DNA of 64,000 nucleotides from Hymenobacter frigidus (GCF_014640435.1 NZ_BMGY01000003.1:124001-188000), one strand, 5' to 3'; positions 40,989-50,007 are shown, counted from the stretch's first letter. Numbers and translations are program-made. Notes: generated from the sequence alone by a model not told the origin.

Positions 40989-43190
40989 ATGTCCGATTTT
41001 GCAGCGCCCGCCGCTTCCGATACTGCTGACTTTTCCAATACCCGCGTGGCCGCTGCCGCTGCGGCTGCCGCCGTGGCCTTCACTACGCCCGCTGCTCCGG
41101 CCTCATTCCCGGCCGCTGATACCGGCTTGCTTACCCGCGCTTACCACCTGATGCACACCGCCGCCGAAATGGCCGCGCTCTACGAAGAGAAGAAAACCGT
41201 GGCCTCGCGCTACGTGCACGCCACTGCCCGGGGCCACGAGGCCGTGCAGCTGGCGGCCGCCTTTCTGCTCATCGAAACCGACTACGCCGCGCCATACTAT
41301 CGCGATGATGCCCTGCTGCTGGGTCTGGGCCTGCGCCCGTATGAGCTCATGCTGCAGCTGCTGGCCAAGGCCGATGACCCGTTCAGCGGTGGCCGAACCT
41401 ATTATTCGCACCCGTCGCTGCGGCGGGCCGGCATCCCGGTTATTCCGCACCAGAGCTCGGCCACGGGCATGCAGGCCATTCCGGCTACGGGCATGGCCCA
41501 CGCGCTGGCTTATTTCGAAAGCCAGGGGCTGAATTACCCGCGCAATGGCGAAGCGGGCGTGCAGGCCGCCAGCAGTAAGCCCGTGGTACTGTGCTCCATT
41601 GGGGACGGCGCCATGACGGAGGGCGAAGTGGCTGAAGCCCTGCAAATGGCCATTTTGCATCAATTGCCCATTATTTACCTGGTGCAGGATAATGACTGGG
41701 GCATCTCGGCCACCGGCCGCGAAATGCGCGCCATGAATGCCTACGAGTTTGCCGCTGGCTTTCCCGGCCTGCGCCGCATTCAGGTGGACGGGGCCGATGT
41801 GGAGTCGTCGCACGCCGGGCTGGCCGAGGCCTTTGCCCACGTGCGCGGCCGGCGCGGCCCGGTGCTGGTGCACGCCAAATGCCCCTTGCTGGGCCACCAC
41901 ACCAGCGGCGTGCGCCGCGAGTGGTACCGCAACGACTTGGTCTCGCACCAGGAGCAGGACCCGCTGCCCCGCTTGCACCAGCGCCTGTTAACGCTAGGCG
42001 TGGCCGAACAGAAGCTCGATGAGCTGCGGGCCCAGGCCCGTGCCACCGTGCGGGCCGACTGGACTCAGGCCCTGGCGGCCCCCAATCCCGACCCCGCCAC
42101 CTTTGCCGACCACGAGTTTGCCCCAACGGTCGTGACGGCCGAAGCGGGCGAGCGCAGTCCCGCCGGGGCCGAAAAAACCCTGATGGTGGATGCCGCGCTG
42201 CACACGGTAGACGATATTTTGCGGGAGTTTCCGGAGGCCCTGTTCTACGGGCAGGACGTGGGCGGCGAGCTGGGCGGGGTGTTCCGCGAGGCGGCGCTGC
42301 TGGCCAAGAAGTACGGCGATTCCCGGGTATTCAATACGCCTATTCAGGAAGCCTACATCGTGGGCAGCACGGCGGGAATGGCGGCGGTGGGGGCGCGGCC
42401 CATCGTCGAAATTCAGTTTGCCGACTACATCTGGCCAGCGCTCAACCAACTGGTTGAGGAGTTATCCAAGTCGTGCTACCTCACCATGGGCAAGTTTCCC
42501 ATTCCGGCCCTCATCCGGGTGCCGATTGGGGCCTACGGCGGGGGCGGGCCCTACCATTCGGGTTCTATCGAGAGCACGCTGCTCACCATTCGTGGCATCA
42601 AGGTGGTGTACCCCAGCAACGCAGCCGATATGAAAGGCCTGATGCGCGCCGCCTTCCTCGACCCCAACCCGGTGGTGATGCTGGAGCACAAAGGCCTGTA
42701 TTGGAGCAAGGTGCCCGGCACCGAAGAGGCCAAAACCATTGAGCCCGCGGCCGGCTACGTAATTCCCCTGGGAAAGGCGGCCATTGCGCAGGCTGCCGAT
42801 GCGGAGAAGCTGCGCCGGGGCGAAACCGCGCTGGTTGTGACCTACGGCATGGGCGTGCACTGGACGCGGGCTGCCAGCCGCGACTTTCCCGGCCAAATCG
42901 AAATCCTCGATTTGCGCACCCTTAATCCGCTGGACTTTGAGGCCGTTGAGGCGGCCACCCGCCGCCACGGCAAGGTGCTCGTCCTCACCGAAGAGCCGTT
43001 GATGAACAGCTTTGCGGAAAGCCTGGCCGGGCGCATCCAGCGCCACTGCTTCGAAGTGATGGACGCGCCGGTGTTCACTCTTGGGGCAGCCAATCTGCCC
43101 GCCATTGCCCTCAACGTGGAGCTGGAAAAGCAAATGCTGCCCAGCGCCGCCAAAGTAGCGGTGGCGTTAGCAGAATTACTGGCGTATTAG
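40989..43190 (+). CDS. 2-oxoacid dehydrogenase E1, fused alpha and beta subunits
   Basis: A 733-residue fusion. After an Ala-rich N-terminus (~45 residues) the alpha part (~50-360) shows GRTYYSHPSLRRAGIPV, the thiamine-pyrophosphate motif IGDGAMTEGEVAEAL...QDN, and RGPVLVHAKCPLLGHHTSG. The beta part (~400-733) shows FYGQDVGGELGGVF, NTPIQEAYIVGSTAGMA, EIQFADYIWPALNQL and GAYGGGGPYHSGSIE. The His-containing HHTSG and GGPYHSG regions are as in branched-chain (2-oxoisovalerate) E1, which decarboxylates branched 2-oxoacids for anteiso/iso fatty-acid primers. Fused E1 is common in Bacteroidota. E2 and E3 are elsewhere. Confidence 0.93.
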   Translation: MSDFAAPAASDTADFSNTRVAAAAAAAAVAFTTPAAPASFPAADTGLLTRAYHLMHTAAEMAALYEEKKTVASRYVHATARGHEAVQLAAAFLLIETDYAAPYYRDDALLLGLGLRPYELMLQLLAKADDPFSGGRTYYSHPSLRRAGIPVIPHQSSATGMQAIPATGMAHALAYFESQGLNYPRNGEAGVQAASSKPVVLCSIGDGAMTEGEVAEALQMAILHQLPIIYLVQDNDWGISATGREMRAMNAYEFAAGFPGLRRIQVDGADVESSHAGLAEAFAHVRGRRGPVLVHAKCPLLGHHTSGVRREWYRNDLVSHQEQDPLPRLHQRLLTLGVAEQKLDELRAQARATVRADWTQALAAPNPDPATFADHEFAPTVVTAEAGERSPAGAEKTLMVDAALHTVDDILREFPEALFYGQDVGGELGGVFREAALLAKKYGDSRVFNTPIQEAYIVGSTAGMAAVGARPIVEIQFADYIWPALNQLVEELSKSCYLTMGKFPIPALIRVPIGAYGGGGPYHSGSIESTLLTIRGIKVVYPSNAADMKGLMRAAFLDPNPVVMLEHKGLYWSKVPGTEEAKTIEPAAGYVIPLGKAAIAQAADAEKLRRGETALVVTYGMGVHWTRAASRDFPGQIEILDLRTLNPLDFEAVEAATRRHGKVLVLTEEPLMNSFAESLAGRIQRHCFEVMDAPVFTLGAANLPAIALNVELEKQMLPSAAKVAVALAELLAY

Positions 43191-43205
43191 CGAGCGGAAG
43201 CGTTT

Positions 43206-43305
43206 TGTCATCCTGAGCTTGCGAAGGACCTTCTCACCGGCGAACAGTTTACAGTAGCTCAACCGATGCGAGCGTGAGAAGGTCCTTCGCAAGCTCAGGA
43301 TGACA
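43206..43305. repeat. 100 bp palindrome, GTCATCCTGAGCTTGCGAAGG type
   Basis: Arms 43206-43237 and 43274-43305 are a perfect 32 bp inverted repeat (beginning TGTCATCCTGAGCTTGCG). It lies between convergent E1 and BamA-like genes, so it may also act as a bidirectional terminator. Confidence 0.9.
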
Positions 43306-43340
43306 GCCGCTCCTACCTGCTGCTCGCTGCTCGCTGTTCG

Positions 43341-46031
43341 CTAGAACGGGTAGCCAATGCCGAGGTTAAAGGCAATGGGATTGGCGCTGGTGTCGAAGTT
43401 GCGCAGGGCCCAGCGCTGGGTGGGCGGTGCGGTGGGGTCGTAAATCTTGGTGGCGACGTCGAGCCGCAGGATGAGGAAGGTAAAGTCGAATCGAACGCCG
43501 AAGCCGGAGCCCACGGCAATCTGTTGGTAGAACTTGTTGAACTGGAACTGAGCATCGGGCCGCAGATAGTTGCCGTCCTTGTCCTTGCCTTCCTGCAAGC
43601 CCCACACGTTACCAAAATCGGTGAATACCGCGCCTTTTATGAAGCTGTAGATGGGGAAGCGGTACTCGGCGCTACCCTCTAGCAGCAACTCTCCCGGTTG
43701 CTCGGTGAGGTAATCCCGGATGAGTTGCGGCTGCTTATTCGAATCAGTAATGAGGCGCTGGGGCGTGTAGCCGCCCGGGCCTAAGCGGCGTGGCGACCAC
43801 GCCCGCAGGCTGGTGGAGCCCCCCGCGAAAAATGACCTGTCGTAAGGTATGATGAACTGAGAGGCCCCGGTGGACGGGTCGGGGGTACGGGTGAGGGCGT
43901 GGACCACGCCGCCGTTGAGCCGCCACACGAAGTAGGTGTTGGGCGTGAGGTGGTGGTAGCGGCGATAGTCGGCGCTGAAGCGGGCAAAATTGTACACGCT
44001 CAGGCTTGTTTTATCATACAGTGCTTCCCGGTAGAGGCCCCGGGTGAGGCCGCCCAGCTCGGCAAACAGGCGCAGGTAGCGGGCATCGCGGGTTTGGTTG
44101 AAGTCGTTGGAATTATAGAGGGAGGTGAAGCTGATGCTGGGCACAATCTGCTTGCTGAACGAGCGAAATAGCGATGAACCCTGCGTGGTACGGAGGGAGT
44201 CGAGCAGCACCCTGAAGAGACTATCGGTCCGGATGGTATTGACCAGGGTGATAACCACCGGCGAAAAAACATACTGGTGGAAAGCCGAGCGCTGCCAGAT
44301 GTAGTCGTAAGTGAATTCGAAGTTGGAGCGGGTATATTCGGGCCGGTCCACGAAGGTTTCCGAGAGGGAGAAGCGCGTTTTGGGGCTGTAGCGGGTGAGG
44401 AATTTGTTGGGCCGGAAGGGAATCAGGAACTGCGGCAGCACAAGGCTGGCCGTGGCCCCAAGCTGAGTAGTGTACACGGCGGGCAGGCCGGCCACGCGGG
44501 TAAGCTGGCCTTCGAAGCCAGCCCGTACGCCCAGCTCCAGCACCTCGGCCCCGCCAAAGGGGTTGCGGGCTTTAAGCCGCAGGTTGATGAAAGGGCCCGG
44601 TAGGTAAGCGACGTAGGTGACGCCGCCCTCCACGGTTTCGCCGAATTTGGGCGCGGGCGAGGCGTTGATAACCGCCAGCAGCTCGCCGGTGCTCGGGTGC
44701 AGGCCGGAGCTGTCGGCAGCGGGTGGGTCGGGCACCTTGCGGTAGTTCACGGTATTGAACCGGAACATGTCGAGGTCGGCCAGCTGGCGCTGGGTTTGCA
44801 GGGTGCGGACCAGGCTGTAGCGCTGGCCGGGGCGCACCAGCACTTTGCGGGCCAGCAGGCTGGTGCTGTATTTCTGCTCGTAAGCCGCAAAGCTCACCGA
44901 GTCGGTCTCCACAGTATCGGTGCGCACACCCAGGCTGGGCCGGGTGGCCTGGCCCCCGGGCGTACCGGCCCGGCGCAGGGTGTCGCCGGTGGTGCTGCGC
45001 AGGGTGCGGCCCACGCCGGCATCGGTCACAAAGCGCACACGGCGCACGCTGTATACGCGGTGGCCCTGGTCTGGCCCGGGGTTGGCAATGAGCGTGCGCA
45101 ATCGCACCCGAAATTTCTCGTAGCTGGTATCGGCCTCGAAGGTGATGTACTGCTGGCGGAAATCAAAGTAGCCGGCGTTTTTCAGCAGGGTTTCCAGGCG
45201 GGTGCGCTCCTGGCCAATCAGCGTTTCGTTGTAGCGCTCCTTGTCCTTAAACAAAGAAGCACCCGCGCCTTGACGCACCACGGCCGCTACGCCCGAATCG
45301 GGAATGCTGGGGGATTGCAGCTGGGTGAGAAACGGCTGATTTTCCCGGATGGTATACGTCACCGTTGTCCGGCGGTACTTTTTGGCGGCATCCAGCGAGT
45401 CGGGCTTGTCGGGCAGTACCGAGCCCAGGCCGCTAAAGATTCGGACCAACATACTGCGCTGGTAGCGGGCCGTATCGGTAGCGGCCACCCGCGCCCGAAA
45501 AAAGCCCTGCGAGTGCAGGTACGTCGTCATTTGCTCTACCGAGCGGCGGGTCAGGGCCGAGTCGTACACCACCGGCGCTTCGCCGAGGCGCATGATGGCG
45601 TTGCCCTTGTCGAGGGCCAGCTGCTTGCGGTTCACCCGGCGTTCGCGCTTGATGAGCAGCTTGCCCAGCTGCACCGAGTCGGTGCCGGCGGCTTTCATGC
45701 TGGCCACGTAGCTGGCCTGGATGTCGCGCAGCCTGCTTTTTATGCGCGCCGAGTCGTAGAATCGGTAGCCTAACTGGTAAATGGCCAGCTTGGGCAGCGG
45801 GAAGCGGGTGTTGGGTTGTTGTTGGGCCAGCGCGGCGAGCCGTTCTTTGTCGGCGCGTTCCACCCCTTTAATTTCGACCCGGCTCAGCAGGCGTTGGTTG
45901 GGCCGCAACAGGCCAAAAGGCGAGCACGCCCCCAGCAGCAGCAGCCCCAGCACGGGGGCCGCGCACCAGCCCAGCCCGCCCAATGGCCGTAGCTTCGCGG
46001 TATAGTCAGACAACAATGGTTTCAAAAGCAC
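43341..46031 (-). CDS. BamA/TamA-family outer-membrane protein
   Basis: An 896-residue protein with an N-terminal lipobox-like signal (VLGLLLLGACSPFG), POTRA-like repeats over residues ~45-420 (RVEIKGVERADKERLAAL, VTYTIRENQPF, YFDFRQQYITFEAD, VRRVRFVTDAG) and a C-terminal 16-strand beta-barrel (RYSPKTRFSLSETF, YDRSFFAGGSTSLRAW with the RGW-like loop, FTDFGNVWG, closing FNLGIGYPF with terminal aromatic). It probably inserts or translocates outer-membrane proteins; annotation as assembly factor BamA or TamA-like is family-level. The start is GTG 46031, overlapping the divergent rRNA methylase ATG (46016); a TTG further in (MGGLGWCAAPVLG) is an alternative. Confidence 0.9.
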   Translation of the reverse strand: MLLKPLLSDYTAKLRPLGGLGWCAAPVLGLLLLGACSPFGLLRPNQRLLSRVEIKGVERADKERLAALAQQQPNTRFPLPKLAIYQLGYRFYDSARIKSRLRDIQASYVASMKAAGTDSVQLGKLLIKRERRVNRKQLALDKGNAIMRLGEAPVVYDSALTRRSVEQMTTYLHSQGFFRARVAATDTARYQRSMLVRIFSGLGSVLPDKPDSLDAAKKYRRTTVTYTIRENQPFLTQLQSPSIPDSGVAAVVRQGAGASLFKDKERYNETLIGQERTRLETLLKNAGYFDFRQQYITFEADTSYEKFRVRLRTLIANPGPDQGHRVYSVRRVRFVTDAGVGRTLRSTTGDTLRRAGTPGGQATRPSLGVRTDTVETDSVSFAAYEQKYSTSLLARKVLVRPGQRYSLVRTLQTQRQLADLDMFRFNTVNYRKVPDPPAADSSGLHPSTGELLAVINASPAPKFGETVEGGVTYVAYLPGPFINLRLKARNPFGGAEVLELGVRAGFEGQLTRVAGLPAVYTTQLGATASLVLPQFLIPFRPNKFLTRYSPKTRFSLSETFVDRPEYTRSNFEFTYDYIWQRSAFHQYVFSPVVITLVNTIRTDSLFRVLLDSLRTTQGSSLFRSFSKQIVPSISFTSLYNSNDFNQTRDARYLRLFAELGGLTRGLYREALYDKTSLSVYNFARFSADYRRYHHLTPNTYFVWRLNGGVVHALTRTPDPSTGASQFIIPYDRSFFAGGSTSLRAWSPRRLGPGGYTPQRLITDSNKQPQLIRDYLTEQPGELLLEGSAEYRFPIYSFIKGAVFTDFGNVWGLQEGKDKDGNYLRPDAQFQFNKFYQQIAVGSGFGVRFDFTFLILRLDVATKIYDPTAPPTQRWALRNFDTSANPIAFNLGIGYPF

Positions 46032-46774
46032 TTGGCAAATATGTGCAGTCCCTGCACCAAAAGAAGTATCGGCAACGCCACGGTGCCTTTTTGGTGGAAG
46101 GCGGCAAAAGCGTGTTGGAGCTGCTAAGTTCCGACCTGGAAACGGAACACGTGCTGGTCACGGCCGAATTTGCTTCCCAAAACCATGCCCAGCTCCCGGC
46201 CCGCCTGCCCCTGAGCATCGCCACCGAGGCCGAGCTCACCCAGCTGGGCACGCTGGCCACCAACACCACCGCGCTGGCCGTGGCCCGCCTGCCCGAGGAA
46301 AAGCCGCTGCCCCCAACGCTGCCCGAAGCCGCCTTGTTGCTCGCCCTCGATGAAGTGCGTGACCCCGGCAACCTGGGTACCTTGCTGCGCCTGGCCGACT
46401 GGTACGGCCTGCCCGGCGTGGTGCTCAGCCTCGGCTGCGCCGATGCTTACGCGCCCAAGACGGTGGCCGCCACCATGGGCGCGTTTGCTCGGGTGCGGGT
46501 GTGGGAACGTGATTTGGCCGACTGGCTGCCCACGCTGCCGCCCGGCGTGGGCATCTTCGGGGCCGACCTGGCCGGCGACAATGTGCACCGCCTCACGCTC
46601 CGCCCGGCCGGCGTGCTCGTCATGGGCAGCGAGTCGCACGGCCTCACGCCGGGCGTAGCAGCGGCTCTCACGCGCCGGCTGCACATTCCGCGCGGGGCCA
46701 GCGGCGGGGCCGAAAGCCTGAACGTGGCCATCTCCGCCGCTATTCTGCTCGACAATTTCTTCCGCAACCAGTAA
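46016..46774 (+). CDS. TrmH/SpoU-family RNA 2'-O-ribose methyltransferase
   Basis: A 252-residue methylase from ATG 46016. The N-terminal L30e-like substrate domain reads YVQSLHQKKYRQRHGAFLVE and GGKSVLELL; the knotted SPOUT domain carries motif 1 LLALDEVRDPGNLGTLLRLA, motif 2 VLVMGSESHGLTPGVA and motif 3 IPRGASGGAESLNVAISAAIL. It methylates a ribose in rRNA or tRNA; the exact target cannot be read. Its start overlaps that of the divergent BamA-like gene by 16 bp if the longer form of the latter is right. Confidence 0.95.
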   Translation: MVSKALGKYVQSLHQKKYRQRHGAFLVEGGKSVLELLSSDLETEHVLVTAEFASQNHAQLPARLPLSIATEAELTQLGTLATNTTALAVARLPEEKPLPPTLPEAALLLALDEVRDPGNLGTLLRLADWYGLPGVVLSLGCADAYAPKTVAATMGAFARVRVWERDLADWLPTLPPGVGIFGADLAGDNVHRLTLRPAGVLVMGSESHGLTPGVAAALTRRLHIPRGASGGAESLNVAISAAILLDNFFRNQ

Positions 46775-46853
46775 GCGCAAAGCAGGCAGCTTGCAGCGGT
46801 TTCCAGGTCAGTGGGCGGGCAGCAGGTTGTAGTCTGCCCTTGGAAACTACCGT

Positions 46854-46900
46854 AAAGCCAACAAGCCCCGCCTCGGAATGAGGCGGGGCTTGTTGGCTTT
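46854..46900. terminator. Strong bidirectional terminator
   Basis: Arms 46854-46873 and 46881-46900 are a near-perfect 20 bp inverted repeat (GCCAACAAGCCCCGCCT) with A and T tracts, between convergent genes. Confidence 0.9.
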
Positions 46901-46919
46901 TTCACGTACCGGACGCTGG

Positions 46920-48068
46920 TTAGTTGCCGGCGATGCGGATGCCGAAGCTCAGCACCTGGGTGTCGGGGCTGGCCCCCGTCTTGAATAGGCTGTTCATATT
47001 GTACTTGCCGAAAAACTCCAGGCCGCGGTAGCCAATAGTGCCCTGCAAGCCATAGAGGAAATTCTCCATGTTGTAGCTGCCGTCCTCCTTTTCTTTGTTG
47101 GTCGAGCCCTCGTTGGTGTATTTCAGCTTGGTCCAGGACTTGATGCGGTAGCCCACAAAGCCGCCGGCGCTCAGCATGAGGGTGGGCTTGTAGTGCGAGT
47201 CGCGCAGGCGCAATTGAAGCATCAGGGGCACATTGATGGAGGAGGAGGCGAGCTTGGTTTTTTGAAACTGGCGGCCATCGGTTTCGCGAATCACGTCGGT
47301 GCGGCCATTGGTATTCACCCAGCGGTTGTTGCCGCTCAGCATGTAGTTATTGAAGGAAAGTTCGGGCCCTACCACGATGCTAATCGGGCTGCGCTTGCCG
47401 CCGAGGCGGGTAACCCAATCTAAGCCGAAGTTGACGTAGCGCGAGCCTTCGGTGCGCAGGTCTACCGTGCCGGCTTGGTCGGGGGGCATAGTGTTGCGGA
47501 CTTTCTGGTTGACCAAGGCGTTCAGGCCCAAGTCAAAAACAAAGTTGACGGTACTCCGGTCACGCTCAATATTCTTCAAACGGGTGGAATCTCGGTGGGC
47601 CTGACGCTGCTCATCAGTTTTGGTGTTCTGCTTGGTATTGTACGACTTGGTGCCATCTGCGTCGGTCGTCACCACCACGCCAAAAGTCTTGTTCAGCATC
47701 ACATCAACGCGGTTGGTGTTCGCGGTTTTTTTACGCGTTGTGATGCGGATTTGCTCAGGCAGGTTTTTGCCGGGCTGGTCTTTGTCGGGGTAAAATTGCA
47801 GGGTCACCTGGTCGGTGGGAGCATCCTTGGCGGCTTTTTCCGCTTGGGCAATGTAGCCGGCCAGCCGCGAGGTGAGGGAGTCGAGCTGATAGTTTTTCAT
47901 TTCGCGCAGCTGGGCCGCGTCGCGCACCGTCAGGGTGAGGGTGGCTTTGTTGGGCAGGCGCACCACAATGGTGTCTTTCACGGCGGCCGGAGCCAGCGTA
48001 GTGGTGCGGGCTTCGGTCAGCCCGCCCACCAGCATCGTCAGAAAAAAGGAGAGAAAAGCGCGTTGCAT
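46920..48068 (-). CDS. Outer-membrane beta-barrel protein (sigma/anti-sigma operon)
   Basis: A 382-residue exported protein (signal MQRAFLSFFLTMLVGGLTEA). The N-terminal half is charged and periplasmic (ATLTVRDAAQLREMKNYQLD, a Lys/Thr-rich segment), the C-terminal half has alternating aromatic/polar strands (SRYVNFGLDWVTRLGG, SINVPLMLQLRLRDSHY, MLSAGGFVGYRIKS) of a porin-like barrel and ends FGIRIAGN. It follows the anti-sigma-like gene by 21 bp and is likely cotranscribed. Function unknown. Confidence 0.8.
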   Translation of the reverse strand: MQRAFLSFFLTMLVGGLTEARTTTLAPAAVKDTIVVRLPNKATLTLTVRDAAQLREMKNYQLDSLTSRLAGYIAQAEKAAKDAPTDQVTLQFYPDKDQPGKNLPEQIRITTRKKTANTNRVDVMLNKTFGVVVTTDADGTKSYNTKQNTKTDEQRQAHRDSTRLKNIERDRSTVNFVFDLGLNALVNQKVRNTMPPDQAGTVDLRTEGSRYVNFGLDWVTRLGGKRSPISIVVGPELSFNNYMLSGNNRWVNTNGRTDVIRETDGRQFQKTKLASSSINVPLMLQLRLRDSHYKPTLMLSAGGFVGYRIKSWTKLKYTNEGSTNKEKEDGSYNMENFLYGLQGTIGYRGLEFFGKYNMNSLFKTGASPDTQVLSFGIRIAGN

Positions 48069-48089
48069 GATTTCTAAAAGAAAGAGAGA

Positions 48090-49178
48090 TTAGAGTCGGA
48101 TGGATTTGCTGATGCTGCGGCCGGCCACCGTGGCACGGAGCGTCACATTTTCGGGCAAGCCCGTTATTTCAGCCAGGCTGACCCGTTCGCCGCGAGCCAG
48201 GTGACCGGCTTGTTGGAGCAGGCGGCCGCCCAAGCCCCGGTGTTCGGTGGGCGCTACGGCTTCGGCCAGGGCCGTAATGCTGGTTTTGGCGGGGCGAGCC
48301 GGGGCTGCGCTACCGTTGCGCACGTCCACGGTTATCAGCTCGCTGGCCGCCGCCAGGGTGGCAGCGGGTACCGGTACATTCCGAACGATTTCCGGAGTTG
48401 GTACTGGTTTGGGAGCTAGGGCAATGGTAGAAGGTTCGGGAGTAAGTCGCGGCTCGTCAGCAGCGGAGGGCAGAGTTGGGGCAGCGGCCGGGCGGGCCGT
48501 CGTGCGGGCTACTTGGGAGCGGTTTTCGGTGGCCGCGTCCGGCTGCCGGTTAGTTCCCAGTAAGCGGCGCGCCGACTGCCCGGCGACGGTCCTGCTGGCC
48601 TTCGGAGCAGTAGATGCCAGCTCGCTGGAGCGGGTTGCCTGAGGCAGCGTATTTTTTTGAGGAGCCAGTGTGCCCGTTGTTTTGAGAGCTGCCGCCGTGG
48701 CCAGTTCGGGGCTGCCGGCACTTTGGCTACCAGTTGCAGCAGCGCGCGTCAACTCGGTTTCAGCGGGCTGTTCCGAAGCAACAACTGGTGCCGAAAAGAC
48801 CGGCGCCGCCGTGCGGGTTTGTTGCGATGCGACCGCGCCGCCGGGGCCATTGCCGATGCGGCGCCCGCTCCACAGGCCGGCTCCGCCGGCCACCAGCAGC
48901 AGCGCTATCACGGCCGCCAGGGCCACGGGCCACCAGCCGCCCGCCCGCCGCTTGCGGGGCCGCAGGTGCTCGTCCTCGAGGCGTTCCCAAACCGCGCGGC
49001 CGGGGGCAGTGGCGTGGCTATCCAGGCGCTGCCGGAACAGGTGGTCGAGGCGGTCGGCGCTTGGTTCGGGCGCGGCATTGGGTTCGGCCTGCAGGCGGGC
49101 CCACAGGGCATCGCCGGGCGGGGTGGCGTGGCCGTCCAGTTTATCCCGGAATAAGTCGTCGATATTTTCAGGAAGCAT
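48090..49178 (-). CDS. Anti-sigma-like membrane protein with duplicated N-terminal module
   Basis: A 362-residue protein. The cytoplasmic N-terminus has two similar ~38-residue units: IDDLFRDKLDGHATPPGDAL and LDHLFRQRLDSHATAPGRAV, each followed by W(A/E)RL. A single membrane helix (WWPVALAAVIALLLVAGGAG) follows at ~85-105, then a long, disordered Ala/Thr/Pro-rich periplasmic part and a small C-terminal domain (ATVAGRSISKSIRL). It sits 55 bp after the ECF sigma gene, which supports an anti-sigma role. In most Bacteroidota relatives the DxLFRxKL-type motif occurs once, so the duplication is unusual. Confidence 0.75.
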   Translation of the reverse strand: MLPENIDDLFRDKLDGHATPPGDALWARLQAEPNAAPEPSADRLDHLFRQRLDSHATAPGRAVWERLEDEHLRPRKRRAGGWWPVALAAVIALLLVAGGAGLWSGRRIGNGPGGAVASQQTRTAAPVFSAPVVASEQPAETELTRAAATGSQSAGSPELATAAALKTTGTLAPQKNTLPQATRSSELASTAPKASRTVAGQSARRLLGTNRQPDAATENRSQVARTTARPAAAPTLPSAADEPRLTPEPSTIALAPKPVPTPEIVRNVPVPAATLAAASELITVDVRNGSAAPARPAKTSITALAEAVAPTEHRGLGGRLLQQAGHLARGERVSLAEITGLPENVTLRATVAGRSISKSIRL

Positions 49179-49233
49179 GATAAATGCTGGTAGTTAAAAA
49201 TTGAATAGCCGGTCAGCGGGAAATGCTGACGGG

Positions 49234-49776
49234 CTAGTTGGTCGAGATGGCCGCGAATTGAACCCGGCGCTGCAGCATGGCGCGGGCCTTGCTGAGCTGC
49301 GATTTGCTGGTGCCTTCGCTGATGCCCAGCAGCTCGGCAATTTCCTGGTGGCCGTAGCCTTCCAGGGCGTAGAGGTTGAATACCGTGCGGTAGCCGGCGG
49401 GCAGGGTAGAGAGCAGGGCCAGCAGGTCTTCGGCTTGCAGCTGGGTATCGGCAGTAGCGGCGGTAGTGGCCAGGTTTTCGGGTTGGGCAAAATCTTCAAA
49501 CGAAACCGTAAGGGTTTCGCGTTGGCGCAGCTGCATCAGCGCTTCGTTCACCATAATGCGCCGCACCCAGCCCTCAAAGCTGCCTTCGAAGCGGTAGTTG
49601 GGCAGGGCTCGGAACATCTTGGCGAAGCCCAGGAGCAGGGCTTCCTCCGCATCTTCGCGGCGCTTTAGGTAGCGGCGGCACACGGTGAGCATGAGCCCGG
49701 CCAGTTGGTCGTAGAGCTGGCGTTGGGCCCGGTGCTCGCCCCGTACGCAGGCGGCGATGAGGTCGGTTTCAGTCAC
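49234..49776 (-). CDS. ECF RNA polymerase sigma factor
   Basis: 180 residues from GTG 49776 (MTETDLIAACVRGEHRAQRQ). Region 2 contains LYDQLAGLMLTVCRRYLKRR, EDAEEALLLGFAKMFRAL and FEGSFEGWVRRIMVNEALMQ; region 4 has LSTLPAGYRTVFNLYALEGY, then the helix-turn-helix EIAELLGISEGTSKSQLSKA. TTG 49791 would add five residues. It heads the unit sigma factor, anti-sigma-like protein, barrel protein, suggesting an envelope-signal response. Confidence 0.95.
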   Translation of the reverse strand: MTETDLIAACVRGEHRAQRQLYDQLAGLMLTVCRRYLKRREDAEEALLLGFAKMFRALPNYRFEGSFEGWVRRIMVNEALMQLRQRETLTVSFEDFAQPENLATTAATADTQLQAEDLLALLSTLPAGYRTVFNLYALEGYGHQEIAELLGISEGTSKSQLSKARAMLQRRVQFAAISTN

Positions 49777-49928
49777 GGTAAGAGTGGGCAAAGTGCAGAA
49801 AGAAAGGTGGAGTCAGCGCTGCTGATGCGCAAAGAGTAGGAATGGTTGCCTGGCAAAGAGAAAACACTTTTTCGATTAGTACGGTCACCCAGGTCGGGAC
49901 CAGGCTTGCGAAAACGAAGTGTTGTTTA

Positions 49929-49999
49929 TACTCATTGCGAAATGGTTTGCGAAAAATCAGGCAGGAGGTGTAGCGACGCATTCCACTTCATAATGAGTA
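49929..49999. repeat. 71 bp palindromic repeat related to 7956-8105
   Basis: Arms 49929-49951 and 49977-49999 match at 18 of 23 (TACTCATT-GAA-TGG-TGCG). It shares arms and the GGTGTAG(A/C)GACGC segment with the 150 bp element at 7956-8105 and looks like a shorter derivative. It lies between the sigma-factor gene start and the CLC-F stop. Confidence 0.75.
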
Positions 50000-50007
50000 C
50001 AGTTCGC

